DNA from: an uncultured Paracoccaceae bacterium
Lineage (GTDB): Bacteria > Pseudomonadota > Alphaproteobacteria > Rhodobacterales > Rhodobacteraceae
Direction of reading: 5' to 3'
Assembly: GCA_947499635.1 (NCBI GenBank)
Contig: CANMPD010000001.1
Coordinates: forward strand, 62,001 to 126,000
DNA length: 64,000 nt
In this document: piece after piece, positions 44,095 through 54,721 of the stretch
Position numbering within the stretch: position 1 is the stretch's first letter
Layout of the letters: each line of letters starts with the position of its first letter
Notes under the pieces: generated by a model
Databases searched by the model: none
Told to the model about the DNA's origin: nothing
What the model saw: only the letters and a program-made list of their open reading frames with translations
Made by a program: the position numbers and the translations under genes

Positions 44095-44126
44095 AAAATC
44101 GTCACTGGTGTTGTCACCCGTATGGG

Positions 44127-44633
44127 TTATTCTTTGCCACGATAGGGTTCGACATATTGTAGTGCCATATCCCATGGGAAAAAGATCCATGTGTCTTGGC
44201 TGACTTCGGTGATGAAGGAATCAACCATCGCCCGTCCTTTCGGCTTGGCATAGACGGTGGCAAAATGAGCTTTGGGGTACATTTGTCGTACAAGCTCTAG
44301 TGTTTTGCCACTGTCAACGAGATCATCAATGATGAGAATTCCCTCGCCATCAGCGCCCATCAGATCAGCGTCAGGCGCCTTGAGAACCTGTGCTTCGCCT
44401 TGATCCTGGTGATGATAAGACTGAACCCCGATGGTATCGACGACACGAATGTCGAGCTCGCGAGCGATGATCATTGCCGGTGCCATACCGCCGCGCGTGA
44501 TGGCGACAATCGCGCGCCATGCACCCTCATTAGGGCCATTGCCGTCCAACCGCCAAGCCAGTGCACGTGCATCACGGTGTAGTTGATCCCATGAGATGTG
44601 AAAGCCTTTTTCGTGAGGCAGGCGATCTGTCAT
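44127..44633 (-). CDS. gpt: Xanthine phosphoribosyltransferase
   Basis: [64 protein letters not shown] (PRPP loop). Confidence 0.93.
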   Translation of the reverse strand: MTDRLPHEKGFHISWDQLHRDARALAWRLDGNGPNEGAWRAIVAITRGGMAPAMIIARELDIRVVDTIGVQSYHHQDQGEAQVLKAPDADLMGADGEGILIIDDLVDSGKTLELVRQMYPKAHFATVYAKPKGRAMVDSFITEVSQDTWIFFPWDMALQYVEPYRGKE

Positions 44634-44661
44634 TAAACTGTTCCTTTTCGGGTTCTTGCTC

Positions 44662-45468
44662 TTAAGATTTGCTAATATCAGGCGCGTCAACGGCCTTCAT
44701 GCCAACAACATGATAGCCTGCGTCAACGTGCAGGTTTTCGCCTGTTACGCCTGAAGACAAATCAGATAGCAAATAAAGCGCCGATTTTCCAACATCATCG
44801 ATGGTTACGTTGCGTCGCAGTGGCGAGTTATACTCGTTCCACTTCATGATATAACGGAAATCGCCGATACCGGACGCCGCGAGAGTTTTGATAGGGCCGG
44901 CAGATATCGCGTTGACGCGAATGCCATCTTTGCCAAGATCTTCTGCCAGATATTTCACAGATGCTTCGAGTGCTGCTTTGGCGACGCCCATAACATTATA
45001 GTGTGGCATCACTTGTTCAGCCCCATAGTAGGTCAGGGTTAACAAAGATCCACCTTCAGACATCATCTTTTCAGCACGTTTAGAGACGGCTGTGAAAGAA
45101 AAGACCGAAATGTCCATGGTCATCGAGAAGTTTGCGCGAGAGGTGTCAACATAACGTCCGCGCAATTCATTTTTGTCGGAGAAACCGATGGCATGAACAA
45201 CAAAATCGAGCTTGCCCCAAGTTTCTTCCAGTGTTGAAAACAGCGCGTCGATAGTGGCTTCATCAGACACGTCGCACGGAAGGACGATTTCACTTCCCAA
45301 TCGCGCAGCCAAGGGGGCGACCCGTTTTTTCAAAGCATCGCCTTGATACGAGAAGGCCAGTTCTGCGCCAGCGTCTGCGCAGGCTTTGGCAATTCCCCAG
45401 GCAATGGATTTATCGTTGGCCAGGCCCATAATAAGGCCACGTTTTCCGGCCATCAGATGACTTTTCAT
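44662..45468 (-). CDS. fabI: Enoyl-ACP reductase (NADH), FabI
   Basis: [57 protein letters not shown]. Confidence 0.96.
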   Translation of the reverse strand: MKSHLMAGKRGLIMGLANDKSIAWGIAKACADAGAELAFSYQGDALKKRVAPLAARLGSEIVLPCDVSDEATIDALFSTLEETWGKLDFVVHAIGFSDKNELRGRYVDTSRANFSMTMDISVFSFTAVSKRAEKMMSEGGSLLTLTYYGAEQVMPHYNVMGVAKAALEASVKYLAEDLGKDGIRVNAISAGPIKTLAASGIGDFRYIMKWNEYNSPLRRNVTIDDVGKSALYLLSDLSSGVTGENLHVDAGYHVVGMKAVDAPDISKS

Positions 45469-45598
45469 GCAGGTTCTCCGCCCGTAATCGGTTAATTTCA
45501 GTCCATCTAATACGCTCTGCGTTTTGCTTCAAGGGCTGAGGCACTTGAGAATGCGGGTCCGCGGCGCTAGCTAAGGGGTGTAAGCGGGAGTATATATA

Positions 45599-46210
45599 AT
45601 GTCTGAACCTGATCGTAATGGTATTTTTGCTGGTGAAGATCCGTTTGAAATTGCCCGCAACTGGCTGGCAGAAGCGACGGAAACGGAAATAAACGATCCA
45701 AATGCGGTCTCGTTATCAACCGTTGATGCGGACGGCATGCCTAATGTGCGCGTGGTGTTACTTAAGGAAATCGAAAGTAATGGTTTCGTGATCTATACGA
45801 ATTACGAGAGCGTTAAAGCGAATGAATTGGACCAATCAGGCCGTGCCGCCTTTGTTTTACATTGGAAGTCGTTACGTCGACAGATACGCGTACGCGGGAC
45901 GGTTTCACGAGAAGATGGGTCTCAGGCGGACGAATATTATGCGTCACGGTCATTGAAAAGCCGGTTGGGCGCTTGGGCGTCACAGCAATCACGTCCTTTA
46001 AAAAGCCGTGGTCACCTGATGGCAGAAGTTGCGAAAGTCACTGCAAAACAAGGGACTAATCCTAAGAGGCCACCGTTTTGGGGAGGGTATCGCATTCAGC
46101 CAGTAGAGATTGAATTTTGGGCGGATGGCGCATTTCGCCTTCATGATCGCTTCCGTTGGTCGCGATCTTCTGTCGAGGATAAGTGGCGTATTGATCGCCT
46201 TAATCCTTAG
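45599..46210 (+). CDS. pdxH: Pyridoxamine 5'-phosphate oxidase
   Basis: [30 protein letters not shown]-terminal [19 protein letters not shown]...WRIDRLNP. Confidence 0.95.
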   Translation: MSEPDRNGIFAGEDPFEIARNWLAEATETEINDPNAVSLSTVDADGMPNVRVVLLKEIESNGFVIYTNYESVKANELDQSGRAAFVLHWKSLRRQIRVRGTVSREDGSQADEYYASRSLKSRLGAWASQQSRPLKSRGHLMAEVAKVTAKQGTNPKRPPFWGGYRIQPVEIEFWADGAFRLHDRFRWSRSSVEDKWRIDRLNP

Positions 46211-46331
46211 GCAAAATTTGCAATAGGTTTACACTTTGTTAGTTTTTTTACCGTTTGCACTTGAATGTCACTATTAGAATCGCGCAATAAGTGACCTATT
46301 AAAATACTAAACCAAGCGATGGAATGCGCAA

Positions 46332-46874
46332 GTGGCAGAAGATCTGAGCGGTTTGCAACAAATCCGTGGGCTAGTTAAATGGTTTGATCCAGTAAAAGGA
46401 TATGGGTTCATTCTGTCTGATGAAGGTGGAACCGATGTACTTTTACACATCAATGTTTTAAGGAATTTCGGGCAAAGCTCGGTGGCTGATGGCGCGGTGG
46501 TCGAGGTGGTCACACATCGTACTGACCGAGGTGTTCAAGCTGTTGAGGTGATCTCGATCGCCCCCCCAGAATGTGATAATTCGCCAGTCTTGAGTGATTT
46601 GGCGGAACTTAATCCCGAAGATTTGGCGGCAACAGTGTTGACGCCAGCTCGTGTTAAATGGTTCGATAAAGCTAAGGGCTTTGGCTTTGCGAATGTGTTT
46701 GGATGTCATGATGATGTGTTTTTACACATAGAAGTGCTACGCCGTTCTGGTTTAGCCGATGTTCAAACAGGAGAAGCGTTAGCCATTCGTGAAATATCGG
46801 GGCAGCGTGGAAAAATCGCAGTTGAAGTGATGGCTTGGGAGGCAGCAGTTAGCCTTCTTAAGGAGCACAAATAA
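46332..46874 (+). CDS. Double cold-shock-domain protein (GTG start)
   Basis: Two CSD motifs: GLVKWFDPVKGYGFILSDEGGTDVLLHINVL and ARVKWFDKAKGFGFANVFGCHDDVFLHIEVL. Confidence 0.93.
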   Translation: MAEDLSGLQQIRGLVKWFDPVKGYGFILSDEGGTDVLLHINVLRNFGQSSVADGAVVEVVTHRTDRGVQAVEVISIAPPECDNSPVLSDLAELNPEDLAATVLTPARVKWFDKAKGFGFANVFGCHDDVFLHIEVLRRSGLADVQTGEALAIREISGQRGKIAVEVMAWEAAVSLLKEHK

Positions 46875-47347
46875 TGAAGTGGCTGTCGCAGTGTTTGATT
46901 GGGGCAGCCATTTTTTTGTCTCCCCTAGAGAGTGTCGCTTCTGAGTGTCATCCATCTTATGTCGAGCTCAAAGGGGATTGGGGACATGCCCGGTTTTCTA
47001 TTGAAATCGCTGATACGGTCGAAAGTCGCGCACAGGGTTTAATGCATCGTGCCGAATTGGCGCCGTCAGCAGGGATGCTGTTTGTTTATGAAAGCCCAAC
47101 AAAAGTGGCTTTCTGGATGAAGAATACTTTAATTCCTTTGGATATGATTTTCACAGACGAGACAGGACGTGTTGTTTCCATTCACGAAAATGCCATTCCG
47201 GGAGATTTAACATCCATCCCGGGAAAAGGTATGGTGTTTTCCGTCTTGGAAGTGAATGCAGGTATCGTGCAACGTTATGGTATTTCCGTAGGTACGGCAC
47301 TGCGTCACGATGTTTTTTCAAAGAAAACTGCAATTTGGCCCTGTTAA
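46874..47347 (+). CDS. DUF192 domain secreted protein
   Basis: Signal peptide; SRAQGLMHRAELAPSAGMLFVYESPTKVAFWMKNTLIPLDMIFTDETGRVVSIHENAIPG. Confidence 0.93.
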   Translation: MKWLSQCLIGAAIFLSPLESVASECHPSYVELKGDWGHARFSIEIADTVESRAQGLMHRAELAPSAGMLFVYESPTKVAFWMKNTLIPLDMIFTDETGRVVSIHENAIPGDLTSIPGKGMVFSVLEVNAGIVQRYGISVGTALRHDVFSKKTAIWPC

Positions 47348-47392
47348 AGGGTTTTCATTCCCGAACCACTTAGTTAGAAGACGGCCATGGTC

Positions 47393-47469
47393 CGGGGCGT
47401 GGCGCAGTCTGGTAGCGCACCTGTTTTGGGTACAGGGGGTCGTGAGTTCGAATCTCGCCGCCCCGACCA
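47393..47469 (+). tRNA. tRNA-Pro (TGG anticodon), copy 1
   Basis: 77-nt cloverleaf CGGGGCG...CGCCCCGACCA, anticodon loop TTTGGGT, encoded CCA. Confidence 0.97.
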
Positions 47470-47674
47470 TAAATCTCATATATTTCAGATAATTAGCATT
47501 CTTCGCAGCCAGGACGCTGTTATCGGGACATGTATATATGTGTCGCGAACGATGATAATCGAGATCTGTGTATTTCCGTCAAATCATTGATAAGAAATAT
47601 GTATATCGTCCGGATTTGCGTCTGTTTTGGGCTTTTCATTCCCAGATCACTTATATAGAAGATGCTTCATGGTC

Positions 47675-47751
47675 CGGGGCGTGGCGCAGTCTGGTAGCGC
47701 ACCTGTTTTGGGTACAGGGGGTCGTGAGTTCGAATCTCGCCGCCCCGACCA
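47675..47751 (+). tRNA. tRNA-Pro (TGG anticodon), copy 2
   Basis: Identical 77-nt sequence to copy 1, spaced 282 bp start-to-start. Confidence 0.97.
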
Positions 47752-48370
47752 TAAATCTCCATTTATAAATTACCTTATATCGGTGTGTAGGACTTCGCTT
47801 GCCTACATCTTGATATTTGATGCTCTGTTTCTAGGTAAGGGAGAGAATCGATTAAGGTCAGGAATCTTAAGGTTTTCGGCGTAGTCAGTTTTCTTGTTAA
47901 CCTTTGATTTACGAATTGTAGCGTGCTGGCGTCAGTTCCTTAGTTTAGTGTTAATGCATAGGTTGAGTTGATGTTTTCATTAACACATAAACGAGAGTGC
48001 CAAATAAAAGCACATGTGCTTGCGGCTGTTTTATCAAATGCTCTGATGAGAGGAGGAACAGTTCCGTTTTTCTGCCCACGATGGGTGACGGAGCGAGACA
48101 AGCCCCTTGGATTTCAGGAGAATTTCGAGGTCGTGGCCGTAGGTCATTTTTGTACATTTTAGTATCAGCGTGTAAACTGAATCGCTTGATATCGCTGACC
48201 CTAGGTTTCAGGAATTTGGTCAACTACAAAGAGTGGGATTTAGTTCAAATTTTTGCGTTGACCCCCGATGTCCATTTACGCCAAATTGTATGTGGCTAAA
48301 GGTTGTTCGCTACATCTGGTATGAATTTGCGAACGGCCGGGACAAAACAATCGTTGTTTCGAGCGAGAGA

Positions 48371-48386
48371 TTATCCACAGATGTGG
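48371..48386. promoter_or_regulatory. Consensus DnaA box TTATCCACA within imperfect palindrome TCCACAGATGTGGA upstream of nrdJ
   Basis: Exact ttatccaca at 48371-48379, ~120 bp upstream of the nrdJ start. Confidence 0.5.
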
Positions 48387-48501
48387 ACCCATGAGATGTG
48401 TGCATACACGCCTCATGACAGGTCTTTCATGGGCAATGATTGGGGCTGGCATCGCAAGGTGCGCATTGGGTTGAACTAGGACATTCAGGGGCACGCGGGT
48501 C

Positions 48502-51500
48502 ATGAAAATCGAACGCAAATTCACTAAATCAGGGCAGGATGCCTATGCGTCTTTGGACTTCGTCGAAGCAACGTCTGAGATTCGAAACCCTGATGGGACA
48601 ATCGTTTTTCATCAAGATGATATCGAAGTACCTGCGTCCTGGAGCCAAGTGGCGAGTGATGTCATTGCACAGAAGTATTTTCGCAAAGCTGGTGTGCCTG
48701 CACGTCTGAAGAAAGTTCGTGAAAAAGATGTCCCCGAGTTTCTATGGCGGTCAGTGCCGGCCGATGACAAAGTGGTGTTTGGTGGCGAAACGTCGTCGAA
48801 ACAAGTGTTTGACCGTCTGGCAGGTGCTTGGGCGTATTGGGGCTGGAAGGGTGGCTATTTCTCGACCGAAGAAGATGCACGCGCTTACTTTGACGAAATG
48901 CGTTATATGTTGGCCAGCCAGCGCGCCGCGCCAAATTCACCGCAATGGTTTAATACCGGTTTGCATTGGGCTTACGGTATTGATGGGCCTGCACAGGGGC
49001 ACCATTATGTGGATTATAAAACCGGCAAGCTGACGAAATCCAACAGTGCCTATGAACACCCACAGCCACATGCTTGTTTCATTCAATCGGTTTCGGATGA
49101 TTTGGTGAACGACGGCGGGATCATGGATCTATGGGTTCGTGAAGCAAGACTGTTTAAGTACGGATCCGGCACTGGTACCAACTTCAGCCATCTGCGTGGC
49201 GAAGGCGAGGCCCTGTCTGGTGGCGGAAAATCCTCTGGTCTTATGGGCTTTTTGAAGATTGGCGACAGATCTGCCGGTGCGATCAAATCTGGTGGTACCA
49301 CTCGGCGTGCCGCGAAAATGGTGATCGTGGATGCGGATCACCCCGATATTGAGAAATTTATCGAGTGGAAGGTGCTGGAAGAGCAGAAAGTTGCCTCCAT
49401 CGTCGCTGGTTCTAAGATGCATGAGAAAATGCTGAATGGCATTTTCGAGGCAATACGGTCTTGGGATGGTTTGGCAGATGACGCCTTTGATCCGTCAGAA
49501 AACTCTGGCCTAAAACAGGCGATACGCGCCGCCAAAAAGGTTGCGATTCCAGAGACATATATCAAGCGTGTGTTAGATTATGCGCGTCAGGGATATGATA
49601 GCATCGAATTTCCCACTTATGATACGGACTGGGACTCTGAGGCTTATAGTTCTGTCTCTGGTCAGAACTCCAACAACTCTATCCGTGTGACAAACGCGTT
49701 TTTACATGCGGTTGAAAAGGATGCGGATTGGCAATTGTTAAACCGCGTTGATGGATCGGTTTCCAAAACTGTTAAAGCGCGAGACTTGTGGGAAAAAGTC
49801 GGTCACGCTGCCTGGGCTTGTGCAGATCCGGGTATCCAGTTTCATGACACAGTGAATGAATGGCATACCTGCCCAGAAGACGGTGAAATCCGTGGATCAA
49901 ACCCGTGTTCCGAATATATGTTCCTTGATGATACGGCCTGTAACCTTGCATCGCTGAACCTGTTGACGTTCCTTAAGGATGGTCAATTCCAAGCCGAAGA
50001 CTATATGCATGCGTGCCGTTTGTGGACGGTGACCTTGGAAATTTCGGTGATGATGGCGCAATTCCCGTCCAAGGAAATTGCACAGCGGTCTTATGATTTC
50101 CGCACGCTTGGTTTGGGCTTTGCCAATATCGGCGGTTTGTTGATGAATATGGGCTTTAGTTATGACAGCAATGAGGGCCGCAGCCTGTGTGGGACACTCA
50201 GTGCGATCATGACCGGTGTTGCCTATGCGACCTCTGCTCAAATCGCATCTGAATTGGGTGCGTTCCCAGGTTATGCAAAAAATGCTGATCATATGTTGCG
50301 TGTCATGCGCAATCACCGCACCGCCGCTTATGGCGCGCGCGACGGATACGAGGCGTTGACTGTAAAGCCGGTTCCGTTGGATTTAGACGCTTGCCCTGAT
50401 TCACAGTTGACTGTTTTGGCCCAAAAAGCATGGGACGAGGCTGTTTCTCTTGGCGAAAAACATGGATATCGCAACGCGCAATCGACAGTTATTGCGCCCA
50501 CCGGCACTATTGGTCTGGTTATGGATTGCGATACGACCGGGATTGAACCTGACTTTGCGCTGGTGAAGTTCAAAAAACTCGCAGGCGGCGGATATTTCAA
50601 GATTATCAACCGTTCGGTTCCGGCTGCACTGGAAGGGTTGGGTTATTCTTCGGCACAGATTTCTGAAATTATTGCTTATGCGGTTGGGCACGGCTCGATC
50701 GGTAATGCGCCGGGGATCAATCATACCTCTTTGACAGGACACGGATTTGGCCCAAATGAATTGGCAAAAGTCGACGCAGCACTAGAAAGCGCCTTTGATG
50801 TACGGTTTGTCTTTAATCAATGGACATTGGGCGAAGAATTCTGCACCGGCGTGTTGGGGATCCCATCCAGTAAACTCAACGATCCGACGTTTAACTTGCT
50901 GCGTCATTTGGGGTTTAGCAAAGCGGATATTGACGCCACCAATGATCATGTCTGCGGAACGATGACCCTTGAGGGGGCGCCGCATTTGAAGACTGAACAT
51001 TACGCCATCTTTGATTGCGCCAACCCGTGTGGTAAAAAAGGTAAGCGTTATCTGAATGTTGACAGCCACATTCGCATGATGGCAGCGGCACAGAGCTTTA
51101 TCTCTGGGGCGATCTCTAAAACGATCAATATGCCCAATGATGCCTCGATCAAAGACTGCCAAAAAGCTTATGAGCTAAGCTGGTCGTTAGGTATCAAAGC
51201 CAATGCATTGTATCGTGATGGATCCAAACTGTCGCAACCGCTGGCATCGGCCTTGGTGGAAGATGATGATGACGCAGCAGAGACACTGGAGAACGGATCT
51301 GTTCCGGAAAAAGTGGCTGTGCTTGCGGAAAAAGTGATTGAAAAAGTCATCGTCAAAGAAATCGTGCGCAATCATCGCGAGAAAATGCCACAGCGTCGTA
51401 AAGGGTATACGCAAAAGGCAAATGTGGGCGGTCACAAGGTTTACTTACGTACCGGTGAATATTCTGACGGCACCTTGGGTGAAATCTTTATTGATATGCA

Positions 51501-52134
51501 CAAAGAGGGCGCGGGCTTTCGTGCAATGATGAACAACTTTGCCATCGCGGTGTCTGTCGGCTTGCAATATGGTGTGCCACTTGAGGAGTTTGTCGACGCC
51601 TTTACCTTCACCAAATTTGAGCCAGCAGGCATGGTGCAAGGGAACGATTCAATCAAGAATGCGACGTCGATTTTGGATTACGTGTTCCGCGAATTGGCCG
51701 TGTCTTATCTGGACCGGACCGATCTGGCACATGTCAAACCTGAAGGTGCAGCCTTTGATGATATTGGCAAAGGTGAGGCGCAGGAAGGGCTTTCTAACCT
51801 GTCCGAGCTGAGTGACAGTGCCGCATCTAAGTCCTTGGAAGTGCTAAAGCAAATTTCATCCACTGGATACTTGCGTAAGCGTTTGCCACAGGATTTGGTG
51901 GTGCTTCAGGGCGGTAACAGCGCGCCTTTGGCCGGCGGTGTTGATCCGGTTGCAGCGTTGCAAACGCTGGTGCCAGAAACGTCTGCGCCTGAAACAGGTT
52001 TAGACGCGCGGACCAAAGCTAAGATGCAAGGTTATGAAGGTGACCCTTGTGGCGAGTGCGGGAATTACACGCTCGTGCGCAACGGAACCTGTATGAAATG
52101 TAATACCTGCGGCGGCACATCTGGCTGCAGTTAA
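48502..52134 (+). CDS. nrdJ: Adenosylcobalamin-dependent ribonucleotide reductase (class II)
   Basis: 1210 aa; [48 protein letters not shown]-terminal [28 protein letters not shown]. Confidence 0.97.
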   Translation: MKIERKFTKSGQDAYASLDFVEATSEIRNPDGTIVFHQDDIEVPASWSQVASDVIAQKYFRKAGVPARLKKVREKDVPEFLWRSVPADDKVVFGGETSSKQVFDRLAGAWAYWGWKGGYFSTEEDARAYFDEMRYMLASQRAAPNSPQWFNTGLHWAYGIDGPAQGHHYVDYKTGKLTKSNSAYEHPQPHACFIQSVSDDLVNDGGIMDLWVREARLFKYGSGTGTNFSHLRGEGEALSGGGKSSGLMGFLKIGDRSAGAIKSGGTTRRAAKMVIVDADHPDIEKFIEWKVLEEQKVASIVAGSKMHEKMLNGIFEAIRSWDGLADDAFDPSENSGLKQAIRAAKKVAIPETYIKRVLDYARQGYDSIEFPTYDTDWDSEAYSSVSGQNSNNSIRVTNAFLHAVEKDADWQLLNRVDGSVSKTVKARDLWEKVGHAAWACADPGIQFHDTVNEWHTCPEDGEIRGSNPCSEYMFLDDTACNLASLNLLTFLKDGQFQAEDYMHACRLWTVTLEISVMMAQFPSKEIAQRSYDFRTLGLGFANIGGLLMNMGFSYDSNEGRSLCGTLSAIMTGVAYATSAQIASELGAFPGYAKNADHMLRVMRNHRTAAYGARDGYEALTVKPVPLDLDACPDSQLTVLAQKAWDEAVSLGEKHGYRNAQSTVIAPTGTIGLVMDCDTTGIEPDFALVKFKKLAGGGYFKIINRSVPAALEGLGYSSAQISEIIAYAVGHGSIGNAPGINHTSLTGHGFGPNELAKVDAALESAFDVRFVFNQWTLGEEFCTGVLGIPSSKLNDPTFNLLRHLGFSKADIDATNDHVCGTMTLEGAPHLKTEHYAIFDCANPCGKKGKRYLNVDSHIRMMAAAQSFISGAISKTINMPNDASIKDCQKAYELSWSLGIKANALYRDGSKLSQPLASALVEDDDDAAETLENGSVPEKVAVLAEKVIEKVIVKEIVRNHREKMPQRRKGYTQKANVGGHKVYLRTGEYSDGTLGEIFIDMHKEGAGFRAMMNNFAIAVSVGLQYGVPLEEFVDAFTFTKFEPAGMVQGNDSIKNATSILDYVFRELAVSYLDRTDLAHVKPEGAAFDDIGKGEAQEGLSNLSELSDSAASKSLEVLKQISSTGYLRKRLPQDLVVLQGGNSAPLAGGVDPVAALQTLVPETSAPETGLDARTKAKMQGYEGDPCGECGNYTLVRNGTCMKCNTCGGTSGCS

Positions 52135-52140
52135 GGTAAA

Positions 52141-52313
52141 CGGCCGTAAGCCGCATTCTGATCGCGCCACCTGGGGGCGTGTAAGGGGAGAGAGAGACAG
52201 TTCGTCGATTTTCTCCCCGACGAAATAAGTGACCGTTGTGTCATTTGACTGTATCGCACACCCTGATGAGCGGAGATGTGTGAACGAAGTCTGAGGCAGG
52301 TGCGCCTGCCTCA
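52141..52313. other. Hairpin-rich non-coding stretch downstream of nrdJ (candidate structured RNA)
   Basis: Stems cggc/gccg; ttcgtcg(52201-52207)/cgacgaa(52218-52224); tgaggcagg-tgcg-cctgcctca (52292-52313); no credible ORF. Confidence 0.3.
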
Positions 52314-52507
52314 TGCGCCGAGAAGGACCAGGCAAGAGACATAAAAACGGGCAGTCCAATGAGAACGAGCCTGATCGGCGAAACTTACCCTTCGATAGCA
52401 ATATCGGAGGGATTTTTATGTCAGGCCGTGCCTTACAAATTAGGTCTATGTTTACTTAAACTTGTGAATAGCTTGTTAAAGACTTTGCGCGAAACTGACG
52501 TTGGGGA

Positions 52508-53080
52508 ATGAATCACGCGATTGCGTGTATCAGTTTGCGAAGGTTGCCACCTGTTATGCCAAGTGTTCAGAAAATACGTCGTTTATGCCTATGTGCCGGA
52601 TGGGTGTTTTTATGTGCCACGTATTTGATGGCGACGGTTGTCGCGGCACAAGATGTACGACCTCGGTATATCAGTAATATGCGTTTCGCACCGTCTATCT
52701 CGACGTTAACCCAAGCGATGCAAGGCATTGATAATGCGAGTATACCCACTGTAGGTTTGGATTCCGAGCAATTGGGAGACACGACTGGTGCAAAACCTGA
52801 CAATCGCTTGTCACGTTGGATTGACCAAACGATCGGTAATGCCGAAGGCGTTCTTTTAACACGCGGTCACGGGCCGTCAGCGACTATTGAAAATCCTTTT
52901 GGTGCACGTACTGGGTTGCAGGCTGATGATCAGCCGGAGTTTGAAGCAGGGGTTCGCATTCCTTTGGGACAACATAGTGAGCTTATGGGCAGTGTCGGGG
53001 CTGAGCAATCTCGCACTACAGGACGCGGGGATATGCGTTATCGAGGACGCGTTTCCCTACGTGCCGCATTTCGCTTCTAG
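52508..53080 (+). CDS. Secreted hypothetical protein, possible outer-membrane/beta-rich C-terminus
   Basis: Hydrophobic signal-like segment ending AQDVRPR; C-terminal alternating RYRGRVSLRAAFRF ending in Phe. Confidence 0.6.
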   Translation: MNHAIACISLRRLPPVMPSVQKIRRLCLCAGWVFLCATYLMATVVAAQDVRPRYISNMRFAPSISTLTQAMQGIDNASIPTVGLDSEQLGDTTGAKPDNRLSRWIDQTIGNAEGVLLTRGHGPSATIENPFGARTGLQADDQPEFEAGVRIPLGQHSELMGSVGAEQSRTTGRGDMRYRGRVSLRAAFRF

Positions 53081-53347
53081 TTTATCATACTCCCAAATGT
53101 AAGCGATGAATAAACTGCTTGGTTCAGATCTGCAGGCGTGTTAGTCGGGATTTATGAAACAGATCGTGTCCCAGATTTATATCTGTATTTCCTGCTAACA
53201 TAGTCAGCGGGCCGTTTTCTGTCGTTTCTTTCTCTGTGACAAATTGCTAAGCCCGCCTTGCACCATGGGAACTGCGCTGTTGTGCTGTTTACTATGCGTG
53301 TTCTGATGAACGTGAGGGACAGGCGATCCACCGTCTAAGGAGCTGAG

Positions 53348-54721
53348 ATGACGACGATTAAACTGCACAATACAAAGACCCGATCCAAAGAGGTTTTTGT
53401 TCCAATTGATATCAAAAATGTGCGGATGTACGTCTGTGGCCCGACGGTTTATGACCGTGCGCATCTTGGTAATGCACGCCCTGTTGTTGTTTTTGACACA
53501 TTGTTTCGTCTACTGCGCCATGTTTATGGCCCTGACCATGTGACCTATGTACGTAATTTCACCGATGTGGATGATAAAATTAACGCGCGTGCAGCACAAA
53601 GTGGACGCAGTATTGAGGATATCACTGACGAGACCATCAGCTGGTACCTGCAGGACATGGGGGAGATCGGTGCACTTGAACCCAACGCAATGCCGCGTGC
53701 GACGCAATATATTGCGCAGATGGTGACGATGATTAAAGATTTGATTGCAAAAGGTCACGCCTATGCCGATGGCGCGGGACATGTGTTGTTTGCGGTGAAA
53801 TCTTATGCTCAATACGGCGCCTTATCTGGACGGTCTGTTGACGATATGATTGCTGGTGCACGAGTCGAGGTCGCAGATAACAAACGGGATCCAATGGATT
53901 TTGTGCTGTGGAAACCGTCCACAAGTGATCAACCTGGGTGGGATAGCCCTTGGGGGCGCGGGCGTCCTGGATGGCATATTGAATGTTCAGCGATGGCGAA
54001 AGATTTACTGGGCGACCAGTTTGATATTCATGGTGGTGGGAATGATTTGATGTTCCCACATCACGAAAATGAGTTGGCGCAAAGCTGCTGTGCCTCGGAT
54101 CACAGCGAGGATGGCGAAGGGTTTGCCAATGTCTGGCTTCACAACGAGATGTTGCAGGTTGAAGGTAAGAAAATGTCCAAGAGTTTGGGCAACTTTTTTA
54201 CCGTACGAGATCTTTTAGATCAGGGGTACCGTGGCGAAGTGATGCGGATGGTGTTGTTGTCTACGCATTACCGTAAGCCAATGGATTGGACACAAGTCAA
54301 AGCGCGTGACTGTGAAGCAACGTTGCGCAAGTGGTGGGCGTTGACAGAGGGCGTCGAACCCTCGGTCAACGCGGCTGCCGCGGTCGTTGACGCACTTGCG
54401 GATGATCTGAACACGGCCGGGGCGATTGCGGAGATGCATAAGCTGGCCTCTTCAGGGGAGGCAGCACAGCTAAAAGCCTCTGCACAGTTGTTAGGGTTAC
54501 TAAACACCCCAGTTGAAGAGATGGCGTGCTTGGATTTGTCGTCTTATGCAAACCGTCTGTTTGAAGTTCGCCAGATTGCAATGCAGAGCAAAGACTTTTC
54601 CGAAGTAGACCGGTTGAAAACGGCATATATTGATGCCGGGTTAGAAGTTCGTATCTCCAAGACAGAAGTTGAATTGGTTCCCACGCCCGATTTTGATGTG
54701 TCGAAGCTGGAGGGGCTGTAA
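53348..54721 (+). CDS. cysS: Cysteinyl-tRNA synthetase
   Basis: [48 protein letters not shown]. Confidence 0.97.
   Translation: MTTIKLHNTKTRSKEVFVPIDIKNVRMYVCGPTVYDRAHLGNARPVVVFDTLFRLLRHVYGPDHVTYVRNFTDVDDKINARAAQSGRSIEDITDETISWYLQDMGEIGALEPNAMPRATQYIAQMVTMIKDLIAKGHAYADGAGHVLFAVKSYAQYGALSGRSVDDMIAGARVEVADNKRDPMDFVLWKPSTSDQPGWDSPWGRGRPGWHIECSAMAKDLLGDQFDIHGGGNDLMFPHHENELAQSCCASDHSEDGEGFANVWLHNEMLQVEGKKMSKSLGNFFTVRDLLDQGYRGEVMRMVLLSTHYRKPMDWTQVKARDCEATLRKWWALTEGVEPSVNAAAAVVDALADDLNTAGAIAEMHKLASSGEAAQLKASAQLLGLLNTPVEEMACLDLSSYANRLFEVRQIAMQSKDFSEVDRLKTAYIDAGLEVRISKTEVELVPTPDFDVSKLEGL

Noticed and set aside
47310-47884. ORFs running through the tRNA-Pro genes (47310-47492, 47387-47590, 47568-47768, 47627-47884)
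   Set aside because: They translate tRNA sequence ([27 protein letters not shown] is a classic tRNA mistranslation).
47951-48223. 90-aa - strand ORF and overlapping + strand ORFs in the nrdJ leader
   Set aside because: Mutually overlapping, no RBS or motif support; region treated as non-coding.
52264-52291. Hammerhead-like string ctgatgagcggagatgtgtgaacgaag
   Set aside because: CUGAUGAG and CGAAG flank a segment that cannot form a proper stem II and the GAAA core is absent.
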